Below are positions 16,862-22,582 of a DNA stretch of 22,582 bases, piece by piece. A program made the translations under genes and the position numbers. The notes under the pieces are model-generated. The model did no database searches. It was not told the origin of the DNA and saw only the letters and a list, made by a program, of their open reading frames with translations. The stretch comes from Spartobacteria bacterium UBA5019 (GTDB taxonomy: Bacteria > Verrucomicrobiota > Verrucomicrobiia > Chthoniobacterales > Terrimicrobiaceae). The stretch is taken from positions 1 to 22,582 of the forward strand of contig DGXZ01000014.1 of assembly GCA_002396485.1 (NCBI GenBank). Reading direction: 5' to 3'. How positions within the stretch are numbered: the first letter of the stretch is position 1; each line of letters begins with the position of its first letter.

Positions 16862-17602
16862 CTAATCTCCGCCTGTTTTTCTAAAGATTCCGTTGGTGTA
16901 GGCTGGAGGAGTTTTAAAAAATTCCACATGCCCGTCGAAGAATGCAATGTTGCAGCCTCCCTTGTGCGGTGCCGCGATATCGGCATTTGCCGAGATTTTG
17001 TAGGCCGTGGCGGCGGTCATACTGCAATCGACAACAGCGGCGGTGCGCGAGGGTTTCGGGATGTTGATCAGCTTGTTGGTGGCTTGGCTCGCGCTGGTCG
17101 GTTGATTTGCAAAAATGTTGTTCGGAATTCCATAAGAACAATCTCTGCTAGGGCTTCCTAACTTAAATGGGTTGTTTGCTGGGCATATCCAAATTGTGTC
17201 CGCAGTCTCCCCAGGCAATAGCGGATTGTGCCCAGCATAAGGAAGGTTTGCGGGTGGGGTTCCGTTGGTATCGCGAGATAGCCGTGCGTACCATAGCCAG
17301 CCTCCTGCACCACCAACAGACGTGGTGTAAGTTGGCAGGTAACCATCATTGTCGTGAATCCATTGGAGCATTCCGGAAACAATCTGCCTTTGATTCGATG
17401 CACATTTCCCCGTGTGTCCGCTGGCAATCATGGATCGCGCTGTTGGAACCAAAAGCGCCGCCAAGATTGCCAGTATGGCGATGACTACAAGTAACTCGAC
17501 GAGTGTGAAGGCTCGATTGAAGTCCTTTGCGATGGGTTTAAGCGCACCTTTCTTCCATGCTAAGAAAAATTTTACGACCTTGGGATGGATTTGGATTTTC
17601 AC
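16862..17602 (-). CDS. Type IV prepilin-like protein with H-X9-DG motif (DUF1559-like)
   Basis: A 246-residue prepilin-like protein. Residues 32-54 match the prepilin cleavage/methylation motif: FTLVELLVV with Glu36 at position +5, followed by the hydrophobic helix IAILAILAALLVP. The residue before the cleavage site is Ala31 rather than the usual glycine. The leader is long (31 residues) and basic. No in-frame ATG lies nearer, so the GTG at 17602 is the best start available. The C-terminus carries the H-X9-DG signature (His213, Asp223-Gly224), in AFFDGHVEFF. This type is common in Planctomycetes, Lentisphaerota and Verrucomicrobiota and usually occurs in many copies per genome. Its job is not established; a surface or pseudopilus-like role is assumed. 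It sits 26 bp after the PEP-CTERM gene and 1 bp before the esterase gene. Confidence 0.85.
   Translation of the reverse strand: MKIQIHPKVVKFFLAWKKGALKPIAKDFNRAFTLVELLVVIAILAILAALLVPTARSMIASGHTGKCASNQRQIVSGMLQWIHDNDGYLPTYTTSVGGAGGWLWYARLSRDTNGTPPANLPYAGHNPLLPGETADTIWICPANNPFKLGSPSRDCSYGIPNNIFANQPTSASQATNKLINIPKPSRTAAVVDCSMTAATAYKISANADIAAPHKGGCNIAFFDGHVEFFKTPPAYTNGIFRKTGGD
16867..16870 (-). promoter_or_regulatory. Ribosome binding site of the SASA esterase gene
   Basis: GGAG on the minus strand, 6 nt before the ATG at 16860, embedded in the last codons of the upstream prepilin-like gene. It decides the start of the esterase. It is the clearest Shine-Dalgarno site in the window; most other genes here lack one. 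Confidence 0.7.
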
Positions 17603-17628
17603 TTAGTCAGATGGTTTAGGGGTGGGGG

Positions 17629-19824
17629 CTAAGCGATAGGATTTTTTTGAGTCCGGCGGCGGGCAAAAACAAAGGCAATGAGGCCTGCCAACATTAAGGC
17701 GTATGTCGAAGGTTCGGGAACGGCGTCGAAGCTCAATTCATAGTTCGATCCGGATTGGGCGAAGTTGGCTGTGTAGGCTGTGCTGTCGTAGCCGGTGATC
17801 GAAAAGAACGCAAAGCCAGTCGTGGTGGTGTTTTCAAAAATTCTGTAGGTCGCGGTGTAGTCAAAGCCGGTGCCTTGGGTGAGGCTGAGTGTGGCGTTTC
17901 CGCTGCCAAGGAGGTTATCCGCTGCGGATGTGAACGCGATTTTGCTGCTGCTTGAGCCAAGAGTGAGAGCGATGGTGGATCCGCTTCCCAAGGTGAGTGT
18001 CGATCCTAAAGTCAGTGTGGTGGCTGGGCCGGGACTGAGCGTGCCATTGATGGTCGTGGCTCCATTGATCGTTCCTGATCCGCCGAGTGTGGCCCCCGCA
18101 TTTACTGTCACTGCGCTGGCGGCGCTGGTCGAGCCATTGACGATCAGGGTGCCGGCACTGACGAGGGTGTTGCCGGAGTAGGTGTTGGCAGCTCCCAGTG
18201 TTGTCGTGCCCGCGCCGCTCTTGGTGAGAGACACTGTGGCATTCGCTCCGTTGGAAATCACGCCATTGAAGTTGATGTTTCCGGAACCGCCCAGGGTGAA
18301 TGATTTATTTCCGTTGCCTGTGGCTGTGGTGTTCGAGGTGAAGGTGAGCGTGCGACCAACAACGTTCGCCGTAATTGTGCCGCCGGAGGTGGTGTTCGTG
18401 GTGGTTGTGAAATCGATCACCTTGTCGGTGGTCTCATCGGAGATGCCATCCCAACGGAGCACGCCAACGCTGGTTGTGGATCCGAATTGAATGGTGCCGT
18501 TTGTTCCAAGGGCGCTGTTGCTGTTTGCGTTTCCAATGGATGTCACCACGACCGTGCCGTCGAGAATTCTTGTTCCGCCGCTGAAGCTGTTGCTGTTGGC
18601 GGAACTCAGGTCGAGTGTTCCTTGGGAGTTTTTCGATACTGAACCCACGCCAGAGATTACCCCTGTGCTGGTGAAGGTGTTTCCTGAACCAACGCGCAAG
18701 ATGCCCGCAGTGGCGACGGAGATGTTATTCGAAAGCGTGGCATTGGCGAGAGCGGAGAGTGTTCCGTTGAGCGAAATCGATCCTGTGCCGAGGGCGGAAT
18801 CGTTGTTGAAAGCAAGGGTTCCCGAGGAAATAGTGGTCCCGCCTGTGTAGGTGTTCGTTCCGTTGAGAGTGACCGTGCCCGCGCCACTTTTGGTCAGGGA
18901 AATGACAGATGAGTTGGGAAAGGTGCCGTTGGGGATAATGCCGTTGAAAGCGATGTTGCCACTACCTCCAAGCGTGAGGATTTTAGTCCCATTTCCAGAG
19001 ATGAGGAGATTCTGCGAAATGCTCAGCGTCTGTCCCGATGTGCTGGCGCTGATTGTGGTGTTTCCCGTGGTGCCTCCCATAGCGAAGACTTTGTCCGTGG
19101 TTTCCGTGGTTCCGGTCCAGGTCAGCGAGCCCGAATTTCCAGAGCCACCGATCGTGATCGTTCCATTGGTTCCCAACGCGCTATTGGCGCCACTGTTGCC
19201 GATACTCGCCACAGTGAGTCCACCATTTGAGATACTCACGGGGCCACTAAAACTATTTGCTGTATTCGAGATGGTGACAGTTCCCGCGCCCGATTTGCTG
19301 ATTCCTCCAGATCCGCTGATCACCCCGGATAGAGTTGCAATATTGCTGGCATTAGAATTGGAGATAGTCAGGTTGTTCGAAAGAATGAGATTGTTGCTTA
19401 TTGTAAGAGTAGACCGGACCGTCGTTCCCGAGGCGTTAATGGAGAGCGTCGGTGTGGTTGCTCCATTACTTGTAAAAGCCAGCGCATTTCCCGAGATGGT
19501 CACTGTGGGAGCGGTTCCGCTGGCAGGACCTGCATAGATAAAATTCAGGCTGTTCAACACAAAGTTTCCTGAAATGTCGTTGTTCGAAATCGTATTTACG
19601 CCGGCCGCTTGGGTGGCGCTAAAGATGAGTGCGGTATCAGCGGCGCTGATTGGCGTTGAGCTCCAACTGGTGCCGGTGTTCCATTGCGTCGTGGTGCTCG
19701 TGTTCCCGCTGTAGGTGAAATTGGCGGCGTGCGAGATGTGTGTCAATGTCGCCAGAGCTAGGACGGATGCGGCGCAGAGGCGTTTTTTTGTCAGGGAGGT
19801 GATGGGTAGAGTAGGGGGTCTCAT
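17629..19824 (-). CDS. PEP-CTERM surface protein with autotransporter-associated beta-strand repeats
   Basis: A 731-residue Gly/Ser/Thr/Asn-rich secreted protein. The ATG at 19824 precedes a signal peptide (KKRLCAASVLALATLTHISHA). A GTG at 19848 would add eight residues and is less likely. The body consists of beta-strand repeats of the type found in large autotransporters; the core unit (KSGAGTVTL, then a short turn, then NTYTGGTTISSGTL) occurs at least four times. A longer unit of roughly 115 residues, beginning ALGTNGTI, is present twice. The C-terminus is a textbook PEP-CTERM sorting signal: VPEPST at 702-707, a hydrophobic segment, then RRR at 722-724. No autotransporter beta-barrel follows. 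PEP-CTERM proteins are processed by an exosortase and linked to envelope or exopolysaccharide, so this is probably a surface adhesin or scaffold. It is the first gene of the minus-strand unit. Confidence 0.88.
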   Translation of the reverse strand: MRPPTLPITSLTKKRLCAASVLALATLTHISHAANFTYSGNTSTTTQWNTGTSWSSTPISAADTALIFSATQAAGVNTISNNDISGNFVLNSLNFIYAGPASGTAPTVTISGNALAFTSNGATTPTLSINASGTTVRSTLTISNNLILSNNLTISNSNASNIATLSGVISGSGGISKSGAGTVTISNTANSFSGPVSISNGGLTVASIGNSGANSALGTNGTITIGGSGNSGSLTWTGTTETTDKVFAMGGTTGNTTISASTSGQTLSISQNLLISGNGTKILTLGGSGNIAFNGIIPNGTFPNSSVISLTKSGAGTVTLNGTNTYTGGTTISSGTLAFNNDSALGTGSISLNGTLSALANATLSNNISVATAGILRVGSGNTFTSTGVISGVGSVSKNSQGTLDLSSANSNSFSGGTRILDGTVVVTSIGNANSNSALGTNGTIQFGSTTSVGVLRWDGISDETTDKVIDFTTTTNTTSGGTITANVVGRTLTFTSNTTATGNGNKSFTLGGSGNINFNGVISNGANATVSLTKSGAGTTTLGAANTYSGNTLVSAGTLIVNGSTSAASAVTVNAGATLGGSGTINGATTINGTLSPGPATTLTLGSTLTLGSGSTIALTLGSSSSKIAFTSAADNLLGSGNATLSLTQGTGFDYTATYRIFENTTTTGFAFFSITGYDSTAYTANFAQSGSNYELSFDAVPEPSTYALMLAGLIAFVFARRRTQKNPIA

Positions 19825-20000
19825 GCTTGGAATTTCGCAAAAATCCACAATGAGTCAACAAATAAAATCAGATATTTTCAACATTGTAGTAATAATATCC
19901 AAAAATAAACACGCGCGAAAGAATGCCATCATACGAAGATCGCACCATGGCTTAAAATTTGTTCTGTGAGCCTTTAAGGCGGAGAGCCGGAATGGTGGAT
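19825..20000 (-). promoter_or_regulatory. AT-rich putative promoter region of the minus-strand unit
   Basis: The 176 bp between the LacI-family gene and the PEP-CTERM gene are much more AT-rich than the flanking genes. A TACAAT box lies on the minus strand at 19883-19888, about 59 nt before the start codon, but no good -35 box is spaced from it. A 6-bp inverted repeat (GATATT/AATATC) spans 19871-19899. The region is the natural promoter for the four genes downstream; the individual elements are weak. Confidence 0.35.
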
Positions 20001-21056
20001 TTAGACTGAAGCGTCGTCCATGAGGTGCGGTGGGACGAGAAATGTGAGGACCTGTGCAGGCATGTTTTGAGCGCGATGCAAGAGGCGGTCTACTGCGACA
20101 TTAATGATCTCGGGGAATGAAAGGCTGATGAGGGTGGGCTTGGGTTCAAGATTTTTTACGAAGTGCGGCGTTGTTCCGGCAATGAGGAGTTTGCAATGTG
20201 TGCCATCGAGAAGTCCCTCAGCCTTGAGTGCCTCATGGAGTGCGGGTGCGGCGCTTTCGAGCGTGAGAAAAACTCCGACTGGGGCTGGCATTTGCCGGAT
20301 GGTGGATGCAACGGATTTGAAATCCTCAAAGACGGTTAATGGCTGTGGCCAATAAGCTGTGGGCTCTGCGGTATTTTCTTTTTTCGCAAAAAAGTGAACC
20401 GGCGTGTGGGCTTCATTGGCTCGATCTGTGAAGGCCCTGCCGCGCACATGGAGGGCCTCAAGGAATTCCGTATTGGCATTCACCATGGCCATGGACTTGC
20501 AGCCCGCATTGCGAAGGGCTCGGAAAGCCATGTCGCCGACGGCGACATCATTGACAGTGATATGGTCTACTGAGGAAAGGGGGTGACCGGGTGTGAAAAG
20601 ATGCACGGAGGGAAGCAGCGAGGCGAGCTTGGCTATGCATTCGCGTCTCTTTGCGGTTCGGCCTGAAACCATGAGGATCGCCCCATCGACCTGCCGCGTC
20701 TCGACGCAGAGCGGAATCTGATCCGGTGAGGACATTTGATCCAGGAGCAGGTGCATCTGGCGCTGGCGGCAGCTGTTTTGGAGTTCTTCGATAACATGCG
20801 CCATGATGGGTTCTTGGAACAGATTCCGAGTGTCGCCAATGGCAATCAGTGCTATGGAGCTTGCTTTCAATCGTGATGCGGAGGGTTTGGGGCCCGGCCT
20901 CACGGCGGGTCTCACATAGCCTAGACGTTTCACTGTTTCTCGCACCAACGCTGCGGTTTTAGCCTTCACCAAGGGGCTCCCGTTCATAACCCTGGACACT
21001 GTGGCCCTAGATACACCCGCCTCACGTGCGATATCTGCAATGTTCATGTCATCCAT
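20001..21056 (-). CDS. LacI-family transcriptional regulator
   Basis: A 351-residue DNA-binding repressor. The start is taken at ATG 21056; ATG 21047 and an upstream GTG at 21074 are alternatives. The N-terminal helix-turn-helix is unmistakable (MNIADIAREAGVSRATVSRV, residues 4-23), followed by the usual KRLGYVRP stretch and a proline-rich linker (RPGPKPSASR). The rest is a periplasmic-binding-protein-like effector domain, with ALIAIGD at its beginning and GVFLTLESAAPALHEAL in its second lobe, typical of GalR/LacI sensors. Its position beside two carbohydrate units suggests it senses a sugar released from the target glycan. The most likely targets are the promoter of the beta-helix gene to the right and possibly its own promoter or that of the unit to the left. 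The effector sugar is unknown. Confidence 0.92.
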   Translation of the reverse strand: MDDMNIADIAREAGVSRATVSRVMNGSPLVKAKTAALVRETVKRLGYVRPAVRPGPKPSASRLKASSIALIAIGDTRNLFQEPIMAHVIEELQNSCRQRQMHLLLDQMSSPDQIPLCVETRQVDGAILMVSGRTAKRRECIAKLASLLPSVHLFTPGHPLSSVDHITVNDVAVGDMAFRALRNAGCKSMAMVNANTEFLEALHVRGRAFTDRANEAHTPVHFFAKKENTAEPTAYWPQPLTVFEDFKSVASTIRQMPAPVGVFLTLESAAPALHEALKAEGLLDGTHCKLLIAGTTPHFVKNLEPKPTLISLSFPEIINVAVDRLLHRAQNMPAQVLTFLVPPHLMDDASV

Positions 21057-21081
21057 GAGAGTATGAAATAGCACAGATTGC

Positions 21082-21093
21082 GCTCAAATTGCC
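21082..21093. promoter_or_regulatory. Possible autoregulatory operator half-site upstream of the LacI-family gene
   Basis: On the minus strand this reads GGCAATTTGAGC. It shares the 8-mer GCAATTTG with the inverted repeat in front of the beta-helix gene at 21780-21787. An 8-base match between two intergenic regions of this size can arise by chance, so this is only a hint of a common operator. Confidence 0.2.
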
Positions 21094-21094
21094 A

Positions 21095-21110
21095 CTACAT
21101 TTCTACATTT
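21095..21110. repeat. Two-copy tandem repeat CTACATTT
   Basis: The 8-mer CTACATTT occurs twice in direct succession upstream of the LacI-family gene. A role in its regulation is possible but unsupported. Confidence 0.4.
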
Positions 21111-21690
21111 ATGAATGATCGGAAGCTTATTTCCTGATCAGACTCGTCGCCGCTACGTGGAAATCTGGCGTTTCGATCCGTGTCTCATTCCTTGTGGGGA
21201 ATATTTTGGAACTAGGACGAGCGGTGATGAGGTCACCTAGTAGAGACCTCCGGGCTTTAGCTGGACCTAAAAGAAAAGCATTTGGGTAGTCACTGCGTGC
21301 GTGTTCGATCGCGGCAAGCTTTGTGTTCCAGGTTGGCATCAACTACTCGATCTTTTCGAGTTCGGTGAAGGTGCCGGCTCGAACGGGGGGCGACAGCAAA
21401 GCCGCATGTGCAATGGATCGGGGCGGAGCAGTGCGTGCTGGTGGTTGTGAGCGCGATGGTAGGCGGGTATGCTGAGTTTTACGCGATCCTTGCGAGTGAT
21501 CGTGGAAAATTGGAACCCTGCGATATGTCCAAAGAATTTGATGTCTTCATGTGAAAAATCGCCAGAGGAAATGCCTCGTTCCAGTCCGTGTTGCGGGGGA
21601 GGACTGATGACTGTCAACTAGAGTGCACAAGCCCATCAGCTCGGTTCATTATGGTTCCTCGGGTCCACTCCGCGCTTACCAAAGGCCGGG
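21111..21690. other. Stretch without a convincing gene; possible remnants
   Basis: About 580 bp between the LacI-family gene and the beta-helix gene's promoter. Three short open frames exist. One on the minus strand runs from ATG 21339 to 21127 (70 residues, containing NAFLLGPAKARRSLLGDLI). Another on the minus strand runs 21617-21339 from a TTG (92 residues, basic, no recognisable domain). A plus-strand frame from GTG 21408 to 21554 (48 residues) reads VLVVVSAMVGGYAEFYAILA in its middle. The last two overlap each other on opposite strands, so at most one is real. I recognise none of them, none has a good ribosome binding site, and codon use of the first is less GC-rich at third positions than in the neighbouring genes. 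The stretch may hold decayed genes or simply non-coding DNA. Confidence 0.4.
21127..21339 (-). CDS. Possible small hypothetical protein
   Basis: A 70-codon frame from ATG 21339, ending SLIRK. The middle (LGPAKARRSLLGDLITARPS) has a plausible amphipathic, basic composition, but I recognise no domain. There is no Shine-Dalgarno site and no operon partner. It may be the decayed end of a former gene. I list it only because it is the most protein-like frame in an otherwise empty stretch. Confidence 0.15.
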   Translation of the reverse strand: MPTWNTKLAAIEHARSDYPNAFLLGPAKARRSLLGDLITARPSSKIFPTRNETRIETPDFHVAATSLIRK

Positions 21691-21693
21691 ATA

Positions 21694-21707
21694 TTTGAAG
21701 TTTCAAA
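21694..21707. promoter_or_regulatory. Inverted repeat TTTGAA-GT-TTCAAA
   Basis: A perfect 6+6 bp dyad with a 2-bp centre, about 60-70 bp upstream of the predicted transcription start of the beta-helix gene. LacI-family operators are often short even-centred palindromes of about this size, so it is a candidate operator or activator site. No second copy was seen elsewhere in the window. Confidence 0.35.
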
Positions 21708-21730
21708 GTTCTGGAATGAAATGTCCGAAA

Positions 21731-21759
21731 TTCGCAAGATTTGTCCTTTTTTTTATAGT
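21731..21759 (+). promoter_or_regulatory. Candidate sigma70-type promoter of the beta-helix gene
   Basis: A -35-like TTCGCA (21731-21736, 4 of 6 consensus bases) and a -10-like TATAGT (21754-21759, 5 of 6) are separated by 17 bp. Transcription would begin near 21766, leaving a leader of about 67 nt before the ATG at 21833. The placement is supported by the inverted repeats that start at the predicted +1. Confidence 0.4.
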
Positions 21760-21766
21760 CTTTTCC

Positions 21767-21790
21767 ATTGCTTCAAAAAGCAATTTGCTT
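21767..21790. promoter_or_regulatory. Overlapping inverted repeats at the predicted transcription start (candidate operator)
   Basis: Three alternating half-sites lie here: ATTGCTT (21767-21773), AAGCAAT (21778-21784) and TTGCTT (21785-21790). The first two form a 7-bp dyad around a 4-base spacer. The last two form a perfect dyad AAGCAA-T-TTGCTT. They begin at the predicted +1 of the beta-helix gene, where repressor operators commonly lie. The neighbouring LacI-family protein is the obvious binder. The first pair could also form a small hairpin in the 5' leader. Confidence 0.45.
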
Positions 21791-21832
21791 AGAGTAGCCC
21801 CTTCAACTCTCACCCCGTATCTCCCACCCCTT

Positions 21833-22582
21833 ATGTTCACCAAATCTCAGACAGTTCTTTCCTTTTTGATTTTGACCACTGCCGTTGCTGTGGGCGCTGA
21901 CAATTCCAATACGCCGACAGTGTATGTCGCAGTCGGTGGCCGCGCGTCAGGCTCTGGAAGTTTAATTGATCCCGCGCCAAACATTCCTCGGGCTATCGAA
22001 TTGGCTCAAGCCAAAAGAGGACAGTCTGGCAACCGCGCGGCAAATTCTCCTCTTCGAATCGTTCTGCGCGGCGGGCAATACGAACTGCAGGAACCCTTGA
22101 CGCTGACACCCGAGGCTGCCTCGGGCTTGAGCATCCAAGCTTACGCTGGTGAGAAACCAGTGCTTAGCGGCGGGGTGAAGCTCTCAAAAAAGTGGACGGT
22201 GGAAACAGTCGGCGGCCATGAAGTTTGGAGCCAGGTGTTGCCCAAGGTGGCATCGGGAGATTGGTATTTCCGCCAACTGTGGGTGAATGGTCAAAGGGCC
22301 ACGGTTCCGGTGATCCCCAAGAATGGGGGGTTTCTGCAGATTAAGGATTTGATCATTCCGGAAGCGGACCTTGGGAAAGATAATCCTTGGCAATATGCAT
22401 CCAAGGCCGGCTTTATTTTCAATCCCGGAGAATTTCAAAAAAACTGGCACGCGCTGGAGGATGTTTACGTGATCTCCAGCTATTCGTGGTTCCACGGCTA
22501 TCATACGATCAAAGAACTTGATGAAGAATCGCAAACGGTTCATTTCCATCAAGAAGCTTATGTTAGACCCCTTTTGGTTGCC
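21833..22582 (+). CDS. Secreted right-handed beta-helix glycosidase, GH141-like (partial, cut by window end)
   Basis: The first 250 codons of a gene that continues beyond the window. A signal peptide is present (MFTKSQTVLSFLILTTAVAVGA, cleavage after residue 22). The mature N-terminus follows the pattern of GH141-like and related beta-helix proteins: VYVAVGGRASGSGSL, then PRAIELAQ, LRGGQYELQEPLTLTPEAA, IQAYAGEKPVLSGG, and the later block FRQLWVNGQRATVP. Known GH141 members include alpha-L-fucosidases and xylanases acting on plant cell-wall glycans. The catalytic region lies downstream and is not visible, so the activity remains open. No Shine-Dalgarno site precedes the ATG; its start is supported by the signal peptide and the upstream promoter-like elements. 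It is probably controlled by the adjacent LacI-family regulator. Confidence 0.8.
   Translation, partial: MFTKSQTVLSFLILTTAVAVGADNSNTPTVYVAVGGRASGSGSLIDPAPNIPRAIELAQAKRGQSGNRAANSPLRIVLRGGQYELQEPLTLTPEAASGLSIQAYAGEKPVLSGGVKLSKKWTVETVGGHEVWSQVLPKVASGDWYFRQLWVNGQRATVPVIPKNGGFLQIKDLIIPEADLGKDNPWQYASKAGFIFNPGEFQKNWHALEDVYVISSYSWFHGYHTIKELDEESQTVHFHQEAYVRPLLVA

Noticed and set aside
16861..16986. Upstream extension of the SASA esterase gene
   Set aside because: It runs through the prepilin-like gene; the ATG at 16860 has a ribosome binding site and a signal peptide.
17870..19537. Series of plus-strand open frames, up to 228 codons, in one phase opposite the PEP-CTERM gene
   Set aside because: They are Val/Pro-rich complements of Gly/Thr/Asn repeat codons; the minus strand has a signal peptide, repeats and sorting signal.
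17629..19824. Classical autotransporter adhesin
   Set aside because: The repeats fit, but no C-terminal beta-barrel is present; the protein ends in a PEP-CTERM signal instead.
19971..19981. Palindrome GCCTT-T-AAGGC as terminator of the LacI-family gene
   Set aside because: The single-base loop cannot form a stable hairpin and no T-tract follows.
1..22582. Insertion sequences, CRISPR arrays, rRNA or tRNA genes
   Set aside because: No transposase-like protein, terminal inverted repeats, regularly spaced repeats or RNA gene signatures were found.

Overview
The window reads as part of a chromosome of a carbohydrate-degrading Verrucomicrobiota bacterium (an Opitutia-like lineage is my guess). 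This rests on a combination of traits: many secreted glycan hydrolases, a type IV prepilin-like protein with the H-X9-DG signature, a PEP-CTERM protein built of autotransporter-associated beta-strand repeats, a LacI-type regulator, a PhoD-like phosphatase of the kind common in Planctomycetes/Verrucomicrobia, and few Shine-Dalgarno sites. No SusC/SusD pair, rRNA, tRNA, CRISPR or insertion sequence is visible. The taxonomic placement is inference.

Positions 2-12777 (+ strand) hold six genes packed as one likely transcription unit, mostly joined by stop/start overlaps (GTGA or ATGA). In order: a GH2 glycosidase, a second GH2 glycosidase, an SGNH/GDSL esterase-like hydrolase, a 1387-residue protein that joins a complete GH2 glycosidase to a PhoD-like metallophosphatase, an MFS/GPH-type sugar transporter, and a beta-propeller glycosidase (GH43/GH32-like) with no signal peptide. 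The layout suggests that glycan is trimmed outside the cytoplasm by the first four proteins, imported by the fifth and finished in the cytoplasm by the sixth.

Positions 12896-19824 (- strand, convergent with the first unit) hold four tightly packed genes, transcribed from high to low coordinates: a PEP-CTERM beta-strand-repeat surface protein, a prepilin-like H-X9-DG protein, a sialate O-acetylesterase-type esterase and a right-handed beta-helix protein with the pectate-lyase-3 type N-terminal signature. This places cell-surface proteins and secreted carbohydrate enzymes in one unit.

Positions 20001-21056 (- strand) encode a LacI-family repressor. A stretch of about 780 bp without a convincing gene follows. 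Near its right end lies a reasonable sigma70-type promoter with overlapping inverted repeats at the predicted transcription start. It precedes a + strand gene (21833 onward, cut by the window edge) for a secreted beta-helix protein resembling GH141. The LacI protein is the obvious candidate regulator of that promoter.

Taken together, the window looks like a polysaccharide utilisation locus for a branched, esterified and possibly phosphorylated galactoside- or pectin-like glycan. The least expected element is the GH2-phosphatase fusion.
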